A program made the position numbers and the translations under genes. Positions 45,202 through 52,998 of a stretch of 55,192 nucleotides of DNA are shown here, piece after piece. The notes beneath the pieces were generated by a model. That model was not told the DNA's origin, searched no databases, and saw only the letters and a program-made list of their open reading frames with translations. Position 1 is the stretch's first letter. The number at the start of each line of letters is the position of its first letter. Source of the DNA: RGIG8748 sp045539515 (GTDB lineage: Bacteria; Bacillota; Clostridia; UMGS1810); NCBI GenBank assembly GCA_045539515.1, contig JAZQFN010000051.1, positions 1 to 55,192 on the forward strand. The letters are read 5' to 3'.

Positions 45202-46026
45202 ATGCAACTTTTTGATACACATTTGCACACACACCATTCTCATGACGGGGCTGTGTCTTGCAGCGGCATAGCTGATATAGCATTAAAAAAAGGATTATTC
45301 GGAATAACCATTACAGATCATTTTGACAGCGGACTATACAAAAGCAGTTCAGACTACGAACATATACGTAAAAGTTTTGCAGAAACACAAAAAGCCTCTG
45401 AATCCTGCGAGGGAAAGCTAATAATAACTTCGGGTGTTGAAATGGGAGATTATCTGTTTGGTAAAAGCATAGCAGATAAATGCATGCAAGAAATACCCTT
45501 TGATTTTGTGCTATGTTCCGTTCACGCCTCACAGCTTGGCAAAAAATTATTTGGTACCTTTGAAAACACAAAGCAGTTTGCGCTTATGTCGGACGAGCAA
45601 AACAAGACTTATATCAAAGAATATTTTAAATGTATTCTGGAAACTGTCAACGTGCAGGATTTTGATTCCCTTGCCCACCTTACATATCCTCTAAGGTACA
45701 TTGTCGCTATAAATAAAAAACCCCTTGATATAACTTTTTGTATGCCGACAATTAAAGAAATTTTACATCTTCTCATCATTAAAAACAAAGCATTGGAAAT
45801 TAACACCTCCTGTCTTGCTACGGATTGGAAATACCCTATGCCCGATTACAGTATTATTCGTGAGTATTACAATATGGGAGGAAGGCTTGTTACGATAGGA
45901 AGCGATGCACACAGAACCGAACGGATTGGATTGGGAATTTACGATATCCTTTGTAAACTGAAAACAATTGGATTTACAAGTTATTACTACAAAAAAAGAA
46001 ATCCCATCGAAATCAGTCTGTTGTAA
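45202..46026 (+). CDS. PHP-domain phosphoesterase, histidinol-phosphatase type
   Basis: A 274-residue PHP metallophosphatase similar to HisJ/HisK histidinol phosphatases. Metal ligands are visible in FDTHLHTHHSHDG, ITDHFDSG, CSVHAS, SLAHLTYP and GSDAHRTERIG. ATG 45202 lies one base after the hemZ stop, with GAGG upstream. No other histidine gene is near, so histidinol phosphate is a guess by similarity. Its last 14 bases overlap the end of the opposite-strand small gene. Confidence 0.85.
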   Translation: MQLFDTHLHTHHSHDGAVSCSGIADIALKKGLFGITITDHFDSGLYKSSSDYEHIRKSFAETQKASESCEGKLIITSGVEMGDYLFGKSIADKCMQEIPFDFVLCSVHASQLGKKLFGTFENTKQFALMSDEQNKTYIKEYFKCILETVNVQDFDSLAHLTYPLRYIVAINKKPLDITFCMPTIKEILHLLIIKNKALEINTSCLATDWKYPMPDYSIIREYYNMGGRLVTIGSDAHRTERIGLGIYDILCKLKTIGFTSYYYKKRNPIEISLL

Positions 46027-46420
46027 CAATACATAAGGGTTTTATCCCCTTTTCAAATTGTGAATTAACAATTTTAACCGTTGCAGTTTCACAAAATGAA
46101 TGTACAGTAACCGTAATAATGCGGTTACTGTTATTTTTTATTTCAAAAACCCCATCGCATATTATATTTGAATCAAATGAATATGATACAAAATCACCAA
46201 GCTTTTCGCCATTAAAATAAATTTCTGTGTTTTGAGGATCCGAGGATGAAAACACAAGATAATTTTTAGCATGTTCCGTAATAAGTTTTATATTTTCGGC
46301 CTTTTCCACATCAGTTAAAAGTTCACGGGTTTTAGGGTTTTTAAGGCATATCTGAACAGTAGCCAACAACAAAAATGATATAATTCCCAAAATAAAAAAC
46401 TTCTTAATAAAAAACACCAC
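46013..46420 (-). CDS. Small membrane-anchored extracellular protein, unrecognised
   Basis: A protein of up to 135 residues with an N-terminal hydrophobic segment (about 6-22, after VFFIKKFFI) and a hydrophilic beta-rich remainder facing outside. It has two cysteines in the outer part. No family is recognised. No ATG start is available: GTG 46420 or 46417, or the nearby ATT, must be used, and this region is also the downstream arm and T-run of a terminator hairpin. The 3' end overlaps the PHP gene tail-to-tail by 14 bases. The coding call rests on length and the anchor plus domain layout. Confidence 0.55.
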   Translation of the reverse strand: MVFFIKKFFILGIISFLLLATVQICLKNPKTRELLTDVEKAENIKLITEHAKNYLVFSSSDPQNTEIYFNGEKLGDFVSYSFDSNIICDGVFEIKNNSNRIITVTVHSFCETATVKIVNSQFEKGIKPLCIVTTD

Positions 46421-46443
46421 CGCACAAATTTGTTTTTGTGCGG
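46420..46443 (-). terminator. Terminator of the flavoprotein gene, overlapping the next start
   Basis: CCGCACAAA pairs perfectly with TTTGTGCGG (six-base loop). On the minus strand it is followed by TGGTG and a run of six T. The run overlaps the first codons of the small anchored-protein gene. Confidence 0.72.
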
Positions 46444-46467
46444 TTAGTATTGGATAATATTTTATTT

Positions 46468-47688
46468 TTATGCATTACTGCCTGCCACATAACCGGTAGA
46501 AAAGGCTATCTGTAGATTAAATCCGCCCGTATAGGCATCTACGTCTATAACCTCGCCGGCAAAAAACACCCCGGGACATAGTTTAGATTCCATTGTTTTA
46601 GGGTTAATCTCCCCTACTTTAATTCCTCCGGATGTAATTATTGCATCAGACACAGGTCTTAATCCATCAATATCAAAAGAAAAATTTTTGAGAACCTTCA
46701 AAAGGTTGCGTCGTTCCTCTCTGGTCACTTCATTGACCTTCTTTTTCGGGTCTATACCCGATATTTCAACAATGACGGGGATTAACTTTTTAGGTAATAG
46801 TTCATCAAGAGCATTGCTGAAATCTTTGTTTTTTTCCTTTTCAAAATCCCTGAGCAAACGTCTGTCAAGTGTATCTTCATCAAGAGCGGGTTTAAGGTCA
46901 ATAACAAGCTTGTATTTATACTTTTTAAAATCACGCATATGCGAGCTTGCACTTAATATTACAGGGCCGCTAACTCCATAATGTGTAAAAAGCATTTCGC
47001 CAAAATCGCTATAGTACTCTTTGGAATCCCTATAGACCTTAACACCAACATTTCTTAAGGATAAGCCCATAAGCTTAGGAATATAACCGGATTTGATAGT
47101 CAATGGAACAAGTGAACCTTTAATTTCGGTAACAGTATGTCCGAGGCTTTTTGCAAATTTATATCCGTCACCGGTGGAACCTGTGCGTGGATAACTCATA
47201 CCTCCGGTTGCTATTATTACCGATTCAAAAGGAATTTTATTTTTCCCATCTATAATAACATAGTGATCACTATCATCAGCTAAAACAGAAGTTACCTCAC
47301 CATGAAATATTTTAACATTAAAATGTTTCAAAAGCTTTTTTAAAGCCAACAAAACATCTTCGGCCTTATCACTTGCGGGAAATACCCTGCCGCCTCTTTC
47401 AACCTTAGTTTCAAGTCCGGTTTTACCCAACAACTCAAGAAGATCCACATTGGTAAAAGAGTTGAATGCACTGTAAAGAAACTTTCCATTAACCGGCACA
47501 TTATTCATAAACTCACTAATGTGACAGCTGTTTGTAATATTACATCTGCCTTTGCCGGTAATAAGTAGTTTTCTTCCCAATGTAGAATTTTTTTCAATCA
47601 GGGCAACGTTTCTACCTCGTGCAGCTGCAGTAATTGCAGCCATCATTCCGGCAGGACCTCCACCTATAACAACAACGGTATTATTCAT
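46468..47688 (-). CDS. BaiN/HI0933-family FAD flavoprotein
   Basis: A 406-residue flavoprotein of the HI0933 group (aminoacetone-oxidase/BaiN type). The FAD dinucleotide motif is VVIGGGPAGMMAA, then GRKLLITGKGRCNITN (family hallmark), and ATGGMSYPRTGSTGDGY follows. Near the end come VFFAGEVIDVDAYTGGFNLQ, the second FAD-binding block. The physiological substrate is unknown for most members; the BaiN name comes from bile acid reduction in a gut clostridium and should not be assumed. The start follows the rpiR-like gene directly (TAAATG), so the two are one unit. Confidence 0.88.
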   Translation of the reverse strand: MNNTVVVIGGGPAGMMAAITAAARGRNVALIEKNSTLGRKLLITGKGRCNITNSCHISEFMNNVPVNGKFLYSAFNSFTNVDLLELLGKTGLETKVERGGRVFPASDKAEDVLLALKKLLKHFNVKIFHGEVTSVLADDSDHYVIIDGKNKIPFESVIIATGGMSYPRTGSTGDGYKFAKSLGHTVTEIKGSLVPLTIKSGYIPKLMGLSLRNVGVKVYRDSKEYYSDFGEMLFTHYGVSGPVILSASSHMRDFKKYKYKLVIDLKPALDEDTLDRRLLRDFEKEKNKDFSNALDELLPKKLIPVIVEISGIDPKKKVNEVTREERRNLLKVLKNFSFDIDGLRPVSDAIITSGGIKVGEINPKTMESKLCPGVFFAGEVIDVDAYTGGFNLQIAFSTGYVAGSNA

Positions 47689-48585
47689 TTAATCCTCCGT
47701 CCGGTTTGCTTTAATACTATCTTCAGGATTTCTGTAAGCGTGATATTTATCCCAAACATGTTCCAATGATTCAAAAGCTTCAATGGATTTATCTTTATTT
47801 CTCATTACCAGTGCAACTATAAGTGCATTAATAAGACTTAAAGGAGCAACAAGAGAATCCACAAAATTTGCAAGGTCACATTCTGCAATAAGGGATACTT
47901 CGGCATAATTAACTATCGGTGAAGCGGAACTGTCTGTAATTGCTATAATATGAGCCCCTTTTTCGGAAGCAAACTGAACACCGTTAAATGTTCTTTGAGA
48001 ATATCTCGGATAACTGATTGCGATAAGAACATCGTTACTGCCTATTCTGTGCATTTGTTCAAAAACATCACTTGCGGAATTGGCAGTAATAATCTTAACG
48101 TTATCAAGAATCATATTAAGGTATACTTCAATAAAGCTGGCAAGGGAAAAACAGGTTCTGGCTCCCAGAATATAAACAGTACTTGCATTTGCAAGAGCAT
48201 CAACAGCTTTTTCAAAATCAACCGGAGACACTGTGTCTAAAGTTTGTTTAAGCTTGTCAATATCTGACTGAACAACCTTTTTCAACAAATCACCGTCGCC
48301 AAGTTTAGAAGAGGTTATTTCCATTCTTTGTACAGGTGTTAATTTGTTTTTAATAAGTTCCCGCAAAGCTTTTTGAAATTCAGGATAGCCTTCATATCCC
48401 AGTTCGGAAGCAAAACGTACTACGGTTGATTCACTAACATTTACAACAGACGCAAGCTTGGCAGCCGTCATAAATGAAGCACTGTCGTAATGGTTTGTAA
48501 TGTACTCAGCTATTCTTTTTTGGCTTTTGCTGAATTTAGAATCCGATTGTTTAATTAAATCAATTATCTTCTGATTATCAGGCAT
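47689..48585 (-). CDS. RpiR/MurR-family transcriptional regulator
   Basis: A 298-residue regulator with an N-terminal RpiR-type helix-turn-helix (about 1-77, including VNVSESTVVRFASELGYEG) and a C-terminal SIS sugar-phosphate-binding domain (about 125-260, with VYILGARTCFSLASF and VLIAISYPRYS). GGAG lies 8 bases before the ATG. No clear promoter was found in the short gap behind the csp terminator. Targets are not evident; the flavoprotein gene follows immediately. Confidence 0.92.
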   Translation of the reverse strand: MPDNQKIIDLIKQSDSKFSKSQKRIAEYITNHYDSASFMTAAKLASVVNVSESTVVRFASELGYEGYPEFQKALRELIKNKLTPVQRMEITSSKLGDGDLLKKVVQSDIDKLKQTLDTVSPVDFEKAVDALANASTVYILGARTCFSLASFIEVYLNMILDNVKIITANSASDVFEQMHRIGSNDVLIAISYPRYSQRTFNGVQFASEKGAHIIAITDSSASPIVNYAEVSLIAECDLANFVDSLVAPLSLINALIVALVMRNKDKSIEAFESLEHVWDKYHAYRNPEDSIKANRTED

Positions 48586-48608
48586 AAAAAATACTCCTTT
48601 TTGCAGTA

Positions 48609-48637
48609 AAACGCCTCCCCGGAGTGGAGAGGCGTTA
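48609..48637 (-). terminator. csp terminator
   Basis: AACGCCTC pairs with GAGGCGTT around a GC-rich loop. On the minus strand it is followed by TTTAC. It sits between csp and the rpiR-like gene, so the regulator may receive only read-through from csp. Confidence 0.7.
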
Positions 48638-48682
48638 TTTGCATAATAGAATTAACTTATTTTATATGATAATCCTTAGCTA

Positions 48683-48883
48683 TTACGCCTTAACAACGTT
48701 AGCAGCCTGAGGACCCTTATTACCATCAATTACTTCAAATTCTACTGCGTCACCTTCAGCAAGTGTCTTGTAGCCTTCCATATTGATAGCTGAGAAGTGA
48801 ACGAAAACATCGCTACCGTCTTCACATTCAATAAAGCCATATCCCTTTTCTGCATTAAACCATTTAACTGTACCTTTTTGCAT
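48683..48883 (-). CDS. Cold shock protein (CspA family)
   Basis: A 66-residue single cold-shock domain, an RNA chaperone and antiterminator. RNP1 is KGYGFIE and RNP2 is VFVHFSAI. It is complete, with N-terminal MQKGTVKWFNAEKG. GGAGG lies 9 bases before the ATG, and a structured leader of about 70 bases precedes the gene. Confidence 0.95.
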   Translation of the reverse strand: MQKGTVKWFNAEKGYGFIECEDGSDVFVHFSAINMEGYKTLAEGDAVEFEVIDGNKGPQAANVVKA

Positions 48884-48952
48884 TGCTGTGCAACCTCCTA
48901 ATTGCGACTAAAAATCGCTGTTTGAAAAATAATAGACTACAGATATAGTCTT
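48884..48952 (-). promoter_or_regulatory. Structured 5' leader of the cold shock gene
   Basis: Two short hairpins lie in the predicted leader. AGACTA/TAGTCT (48934-48951, six-base loop) sits right at the expected RNA start, and GCGA/TCGC (48904-48918) lies closer to the ribosome site. Leaders of this size often control csp mRNA stability and cold translation; that is inference here. Confidence 0.45.
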
Positions 48953-48958
48953 TATAAT

Positions 48959-48987
48959 ACTTTATCACATAAGGAAGAAAATGTCAA
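48959..48987 (-). promoter_or_regulatory. Strong promoter of the cold shock gene
   Basis: On the minus strand: TTGACA (48982-48987), a 17-base spacer ending TGA, then TAAAGT (48959-48964). This gives a consensus -35 and an extended TGn element that offsets the weaker -10. Confidence 0.68.
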
Positions 48988-49061
48988 CTTATTTTAAGTG
49001 TTTTGGCGACTTTTATAAGTTTTTTTAGCTTTTTTTATGCATCATCAACATAAATAGTAAA

Positions 49062-49087
49062 AAACACCTGCAATTAAGCAGGTGTTT
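49062..49087 (-). terminator. Terminator of the DUF1858 gene
   Basis: AAACACCTGC pairs perfectly with GCAGGTGTTT (six-base loop), followed on the minus strand by further T residues. It starts 7 bases after the stop. Confidence 0.85.
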
Positions 49088-49093
49088 AAGAGA

Positions 49094-49297
49094 TTATTTG
49101 TCTTTAAGATAATCATTAAGCTTAGCAACAAGCTCATCAGCATCAACACCGTGAACAGCACAAGCCTCTGCAATGGATTCGCCGCTGGCAGAAGGACAAC
49201 CGAGGCAATGCATACCTATTTCAAGGAAGAAAGGCGCTGTGCCCTGATCTAATCTTAATACATCGAGGATAATTGTATCCTTAGTAACTGAAGCCAT
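49094..49297 (-). CDS. DUF1858 domain protein
   Basis: A 67-residue protein made of one DUF1858 domain. It has an N-terminal VTKDTIILDVLRLDQG, then GMHCLGCPSASGESIAEACAVHG with the CxxCP redox- or metal-like pair, and an acidic helix at the end. Such proteins are annotated as putative disulfide oxidoreductases or cluster-associated proteins, with no proven role. ATG 49297 follows GGAG by 8 bases. It has its own promoter and terminator, suggesting high independent expression. Confidence 0.85.
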   Translation of the reverse strand: MASVTKDTIILDVLRLDQGTAPFFLEIGMHCLGCPSASGESIAEACAVHGVDADELVAKLNDYLKDK

Positions 49298-49333
49298 TAA
49301 TAACACTCCTTTTCTTAAATTTACTATATTGTT

Positions 49334-49362
49334 ATTATATAATTATTATAACTATTTTTCAA
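49334..49362 (-). promoter_or_regulatory. Sigma-A promoter of the DUF1858 gene
   Basis: On the minus strand: TTGAAA (49357-49362), a 17-base spacer, TATAAT (49334-49339). It is wholly within the short gap after the fumarase beta gene. Confidence 0.75.
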
Positions 49363-49370
49363 GGGTATTT

Positions 49371-49916
49371 TTAAAATTCTCTATATTTATTTTTACCAAT
49401 TTCGTATAAATCATTTCCGTTACAATCTATTATAACCGTTAAAGGGAAATTTTCAACCTCAAGCCGCCTTATGGCCTCGGTGCCTAAATCTTCATACGCA
49501 ATGACCTGGGCTGATTTTATGTGTTTTGAAATTAAGGCGCCTGCACCTCCTATGGCACCAAAATATATTCCTCCGTATTTTACTATTGCATCAACAACAG
49601 CTTTGTTGCGCTTTCCTTTGCCAATCATAGCACATAGTCCTTTTGATATCAGAAGCGGTGAATATTTATCCATTCTTCCGCTGGTTGTAGGACCGCAGGA
49701 ACCAATGACACTTCCATCTTTTGCAGGACATGGACCAACATAATAGATAACCTGTCCCTCAACGTCAAAAGGAAGACTTTCTCCATTTTCCAAAGATTTG
49801 CACATTCTCTTATGTGCGGCATCTCTGCCGGTGTAAATAATTCCGGAAAGTGCTACAGTATCTCCGGCTTTTAAATTTTTAATTTTATCATAGGTAATTG
49901 GTGTTGTAATGTTCAT
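49371..49916 (-). CDS. Class I fumarase / L(+)-tartrate dehydratase-type beta subunit
   Basis: A 181-residue C-terminal (beta) half of the iron-sulfur hydro-lyase family (FumA C-terminus/TtdB). Motifs: LSGIIYTGRDAAHKRM near residue 23, YYVGPCPAKDG, SCGPTTSGRMDKY and GGIYFGAIGGAGAL. In most anaerobes the alpha subunit, which holds the cluster, is encoded next to it; here no alpha gene lies on either side. GGGAGA precedes the ATG. The alpha partner may be elsewhere in the genome. The substrate could be fumarate/malate or tartrate. Confidence 0.88.
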   Translation of the reverse strand: MNITTPITYDKIKNLKAGDTVALSGIIYTGRDAAHKRMCKSLENGESLPFDVEGQVIYYVGPCPAKDGSVIGSCGPTTSGRMDKYSPLLISKGLCAMIGKGKRNKAVVDAIVKYGGIYFGAIGGAGALISKHIKSAQVIAYEDLGTEAIRRLEVENFPLTVIIDCNGNDLYEIGKNKYREF

Positions 49917-49966
49917 ATTAATATCTCCCGAGTTTAAAAAATAATTAATCTCATAAACCTAAATTA

Positions 49967-49995
49967 ATTATACAACAAAAAAATATAAATTACAA
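49967..49995 (-). promoter_or_regulatory. Sigma-A promoter of the fumarase beta gene
   Basis: On the minus strand: TTGTAA (49990-49995), a 17-base spacer, TATAAT (49967-49972), about 50 bases before the start. The remaining 49996-50163 holds only the DUF1540 leader. Confidence 0.72.
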
Positions 49996-50111
49996 ATATA
50001 ACCAATTATAATTAATTATTTTTTTGTAAAAGATATTACTACAGCATTTATTGCTGATATATCCGAAACAACGAATAAAAATTCGTTTAAAAGTGGATAT
50101 ATACGACTTAC

Positions 50112-50145
50112 CTGTCCGTGTAAGCCGTAAAATCAAATCGGACAG
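50112..50145 (+). promoter_or_regulatory. Inverted repeat in the leader of the DUF1540 gene
   Basis: CTGTCCG (50112-50118) pairs with CGGACAG (50139-50145) across a 20-base loop, ending 18 bases before the ATG. A second small hairpin, ACGAAT/ATTCGT, lies around 50075-50090. Either could be an operator or RNA structure. No clear sigma-A promoter is seen upstream. Confidence 0.35.
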
Positions 50146-50163
50146 AAAGGTTTTGGATTTATA

Positions 50164-50343
50164 ATGGCAAATTGTAATAATCCGAACAAATCCATCGGCT
50201 GTACCGTATCACAGTGCGAACATCATTGTGGCGGTCAGAACTATTGTACCCTCGACAAGATTACCGTAGGAACACACGAAAGTAATCCTACTGTTATTGA
50301 GTGTACAGATTGCGAATCCTTTAAGCTTAAAAAAGGCTGTTAA
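50164..50343 (+). CDS. DUF1540 cysteine-rich small protein
   Basis: A 59-residue protein starting MANCNNPNKSIGCTVSQC and ending LKKGC. Eight cysteines (4, 13, 18, 22, 28, 47, 50, 59) plus His20-His21 fit the DUF1540 family, probably a zinc or other metal-binding mini-domain. The family is widespread in Clostridia and has no established role. The ribosome site is poor (GGA, 6 bases before the ATG). It stands alone between two minus-strand genes. Confidence 0.8.
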   Translation: MANCNNPNKSIGCTVSQCEHHCGGQNYCTLDKITVGTHESNPTVIECTDCESFKLKKGC

Positions 50344-50352
50344 AAGGAGAAT

Positions 50353-50378
50353 AATCCCCAAGGAAAACCTTGGGGATT
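50353..50378. terminator. Bidirectional terminator between converging genes
   Basis: AATCCCCAAGG pairs perfectly with CCTTGGGGATT around a four-A loop. It lies between the DUF1540 gene (+) and the FAD oxidoreductase gene (-). Confidence 0.8.
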
Positions 50379-50384
50379 ACATAT

Positions 50385-51578
50385 TTAAAAAGTGATTTTA
50401 ACCCCTTTTTCAATGAGTTTGGCCTGAAGCGATTTAACATCAAGTGTAGTAAAATCATCACTTATAGCAGCGGCAGTTCCTGCTGCTTCTCCACTTACGG
50501 CACATACAGGTATTACACGGGTAACATCCCACATACTCTGAGTAGAATAAACACATCTTCCGGCAACAATAAGATTTTTAACATCATTTCCGTAAAGACT
50601 TCTGAAAGAAAGCTGATATGCAGGACCTTTAACTTTCCAGTTTGAAAAAACGCCTACAGAATCTTCAATTTCCCTGTGGTCATCATCCTTGGATGAAGGA
50701 TAAATCCCCTTAATCATTCTTGTCATTCGAAGCTGAGGGATGGATGGAATAGTTACAGGTTCAATATTCTGTGAATCTATATTTTGCTTTAAAACATCCT
50801 CTTCAATTTTCTGATGTCCGAGTTGAACAAATCTGCTGATTTCTTCAGCATCAATACCCTGAAATCTCTCATCAATAAGCTGCTCAACAGTATTATCGGG
50901 TGTCTTTTCATCCTCGGGAATATCTGCATAGCCTAAAAGTTTAAGATTAACCCCGTTTTTATCGCAAAAGTAATACCATGATGCAAGAACGTTCTTTTGG
51001 TCGTATAATTCCACCTCTGCACCGGAAAGAACACAGATATCCGCATCGCCGGTACAGTCAACAACACTTTTTACTTTTATTGCCCTTCTGCCGGATTTAT
51101 TTTCAGTAATAACAGCATTTATTTTGTTGCCTTTCATATTCACAGAGGCAGCTACAGTGCCGTAAAGTATTTTAACCCCTTCTTTAAGCAATAGTTTCTC
51201 CGCAGATATTGCAAACATATGAGGGTTATACTCTACCATAAAGCGATTGCCGGCAGCCCTTTCTTCTGCCGTGGCATCTTTAAGCCACAAATCCGGGACT
51301 CTCCGTGCAAAACCATGTTCAATGGAAAGTTTCAAAAGTTCTTCAGCTATACCGAATGATACCTGATTGCCCATACCGTCGCATATAGGAAGATAAATGG
51401 CAATAAGTCCTGCAGTGCCAAGGCCGCCGAGCATATATTCCCTCTCTAAAAGTGTTACCTTTGCACCTTGTCTTGCTGCCGCAAGGGCTGACGCAATACC
51501 TGCTACCCCACCTCCTGCTACAAGAACATCACAGGAATCATATACCGGAATCTGATTATTTTCATTTATAAATTCCAT
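50385..51578 (-). CDS. FAD-dependent oxidoreductase (FAD_oxidored family)
   Basis: A 397-residue flavoprotein. The FAD motif is VLVAGGGVAGIASALAAARQ with LLEREYMLGGLGTAG. VDCTGDADICVLSG and the late VAGRCVYSTQ and SGEAAGTAAA complete the FAD_oxidored (PF12831-type) layout. The substrate is unknown; relatives act on varied small metabolites. GGAGG is 9 bases before the ATG. It follows ribU by 32 bases with no terminator, so it should share control by the FMN riboswitch. Confidence 0.87.
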   Translation of the reverse strand: MEFINENNQIPVYDSCDVLVAGGGVAGIASALAAARQGAKVTLLEREYMLGGLGTAGLIAIYLPICDGMGNQVSFGIAEELLKLSIEHGFARRVPDLWLKDATAEERAAGNRFMVEYNPHMFAISAEKLLLKEGVKILYGTVAASVNMKGNKINAVITENKSGRRAIKVKSVVDCTGDADICVLSGAEVELYDQKNVLASWYYFCDKNGVNLKLLGYADIPEDEKTPDNTVEQLIDERFQGIDAEEISRFVQLGHQKIEEDVLKQNIDSQNIEPVTIPSIPQLRMTRMIKGIYPSSKDDDHREIEDSVGVFSNWKVKGPAYQLSFRSLYGNDVKNLIVAGRCVYSTQSMWDVTRVIPVCAVSGEAAGTAAAISDDFTTLDVKSLQAKLIEKGVKITF

Positions 51579-51610
51579 AGTCCGTTTCCTCCAATTAACA
51601 AAAGAAAATC

Positions 51611-52261
51611 TTACAAATTAAACAGATAAAAAACAAGAGGTATAGATACAACTACAATCAAAATACCAATGAAAAATGTTAGTGAAAAGATACTCCTTTT
51701 GCTATTTGATTGTTTCTTCTCAACTAATCCGGCTTTTTGTAACGCAATAACTAAAGGTCTGTACATAAAAAGTATAAATCCGGAATTTATAGTTCCTTTT
51801 ATAGCATTAAAAGGTAAAAAAACGGTTGGAAGCATTACTTTAATAGCTTCTCTGGGAACATTCATATACAAAGGTGTTATATAATAATTCCATAAAAGCA
51901 TAACGACAACAAGGGAAATCGTACCAATTAAAAGACTTAAAAAAGCTCCGCCGAGCGTTTTTCTCTTATGATACACCAAGGATGCCACAAAACTGAATGA
52001 AACCGTGGAAATTATGTTCATAACCAATCCAATGGGACCGGTATGACTAACAGTTAAAAATTCAAGAAATGCCACAACAACTGATATTATAATAGTGGAC
52101 ATAGGACCAAAAATAAAACCGCCGATTGTAATAACCACATCTTTTGCATCATATTGTAAAAATCCCTCTACAGGAGGAATGATTTTACTTGCAAACATAA
52201 ATACATAAGTTAATGCACACAGCATGGCTATAGCTGTGATTTTCTTTGTTTGAATCTTCAT
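51611..52261 (-). CDS. ribU: Riboflavin ECF transporter substrate-binding component RibU
   Basis: A 216-residue S-component with about six membrane helices. The N-terminus (KKITAIAMLCALTYVFMF) and YDAKDVVITIGGFIFGP are the RibU signature. It pairs with a shared ECF energising module encoded elsewhere to import riboflavin. AAGGCGG lies before the ATG. The FMN riboswitch directly upstream confirms the flavin role. Confidence 0.93.
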   Translation of the reverse strand: MKIQTKKITAIAMLCALTYVFMFASKIIPPVEGFLQYDAKDVVITIGGFIFGPMSTIIISVVVAFLEFLTVSHTGPIGLVMNIISTVSFSFVASLVYHKRKTLGGAFLSLLIGTISLVVVMLLWNYYITPLYMNVPREAIKVMLPTVFLPFNAIKGTINSGFILFMYRPLVIALQKAGLVEKKQSNSKRSIFSLTFFIGILIVVVSIPLVFYLFNL

Positions 52262-52280
52262 AAAAACCGCCTTTCAAATA

Positions 52281-52306
52281 AAAAACCCCGACATAAATAT
52301 CGGGGC
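52281..52306 (-). terminator. Expression-platform terminator of the FMN riboswitch
   Basis: On the minus strand CCCCGA pairs with TCGGGG across an eight-base loop (with a further G-T pair), followed by TTTTTTATTT. It lies 20 bases downstream of the aptamer and 20 before ribU, so FMN binding should favour termination. Confidence 0.85.
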
Positions 52307-52326
52307 TTAATACATCGGCAAATATA

Positions 52327-52434
<108 letters not shown>

Positions 52435-52445
52435 ACATCTACTAT

Positions 52446-52474
52446 ATTATATTATTTATACTGTGCTTTGTCAA
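52446..52474 (-). promoter_or_regulatory. Sigma-A promoter of the riboswitch-ribU operon
   Basis: On the minus strand: TTGACA (52469-52474), a 17-base spacer, TATAAT (52446-52451), both perfect matches. RNA should start near 52439, just before the aptamer. Confidence 0.85.
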
Positions 52475-52479
52475 CTTTT

Positions 52480-52998
52480 TTAACAAAAAGTATCATCAAA
52501 AAGTACAACTTCGCCTGTCAAAAGAGATTTTTTTATGTCTATAATACGTTGATTGGTAGACCCTTTAAACTTTAAATTGAGCTCTGTTTTATTCTTGTCA
52601 AACCTTCCGTCAACAAGAACGTCGCACTGTTTAAGAAGTTTTGTTTTTGTTTGGTCAGTCATAATCTCTTCAAAGGTGTATCCGGAGTAAATCCATATGC
52701 TCTTTCCGCCCTCTTTAATTGCCCCGGCAAGAACAGACAATTCCTCAGCCTGTTCAAAGGGTTCGCCCCCGCTGAAGGTCACATTGGTAAAGGAGCTTTC
52801 CATAAGGTCATCATAGACCTCTTTTAAAGTGACATCCTTACCGTTTGCCTTATTCCATGTATCGGGATTATGGCACCCTTCACAATGATGGGGACAATAG
52901 TTGACAAACAAAACATCTCTGAAGCCTGTGCCGTCAACAGACGAAGAATGCATTATATCCATTATGCGGATTTTAATATCCTCCAGATTATACTTCAT
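52480..52998 (-). CDS. nrdG: Anaerobic ribonucleotide reductase-activating protein
   Basis: Radical SAM activase (172 aa) that generates the glycyl radical on NrdD. The cluster cysteines are Cys35, Cys39 and Cys42 in NYCPHHCEGC, followed by TFSGGEPFEQ. The start overlaps the end of nrdD by 11 bases, the standard coupling. The C-terminus (about 145-172) is slightly longer than in short homologues. Confidence 0.95.
   Translation of the reverse strand: MKYNLEDIKIRIMDIMHSSSVDGTGFRDVLFVNYCPHHCEGCHNPDTWNKANGKDVTLKEVYDDLMESSFTNVTFSGGEPFEQAEELSVLAGAIKEGGKSIWIYSGYTFEEIMTDQTKTKLLKQCDVLVDGRFDKNKTELNLKFKGSTNQRIIDIKKSLLTGEVVLFDDTFC

Noticed and set aside
46468..47688. Bile acid reductase (BaiN) function
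   Set aside because: The HI0933 family is broad and there are no other bai genes here, so only the family name is justified.
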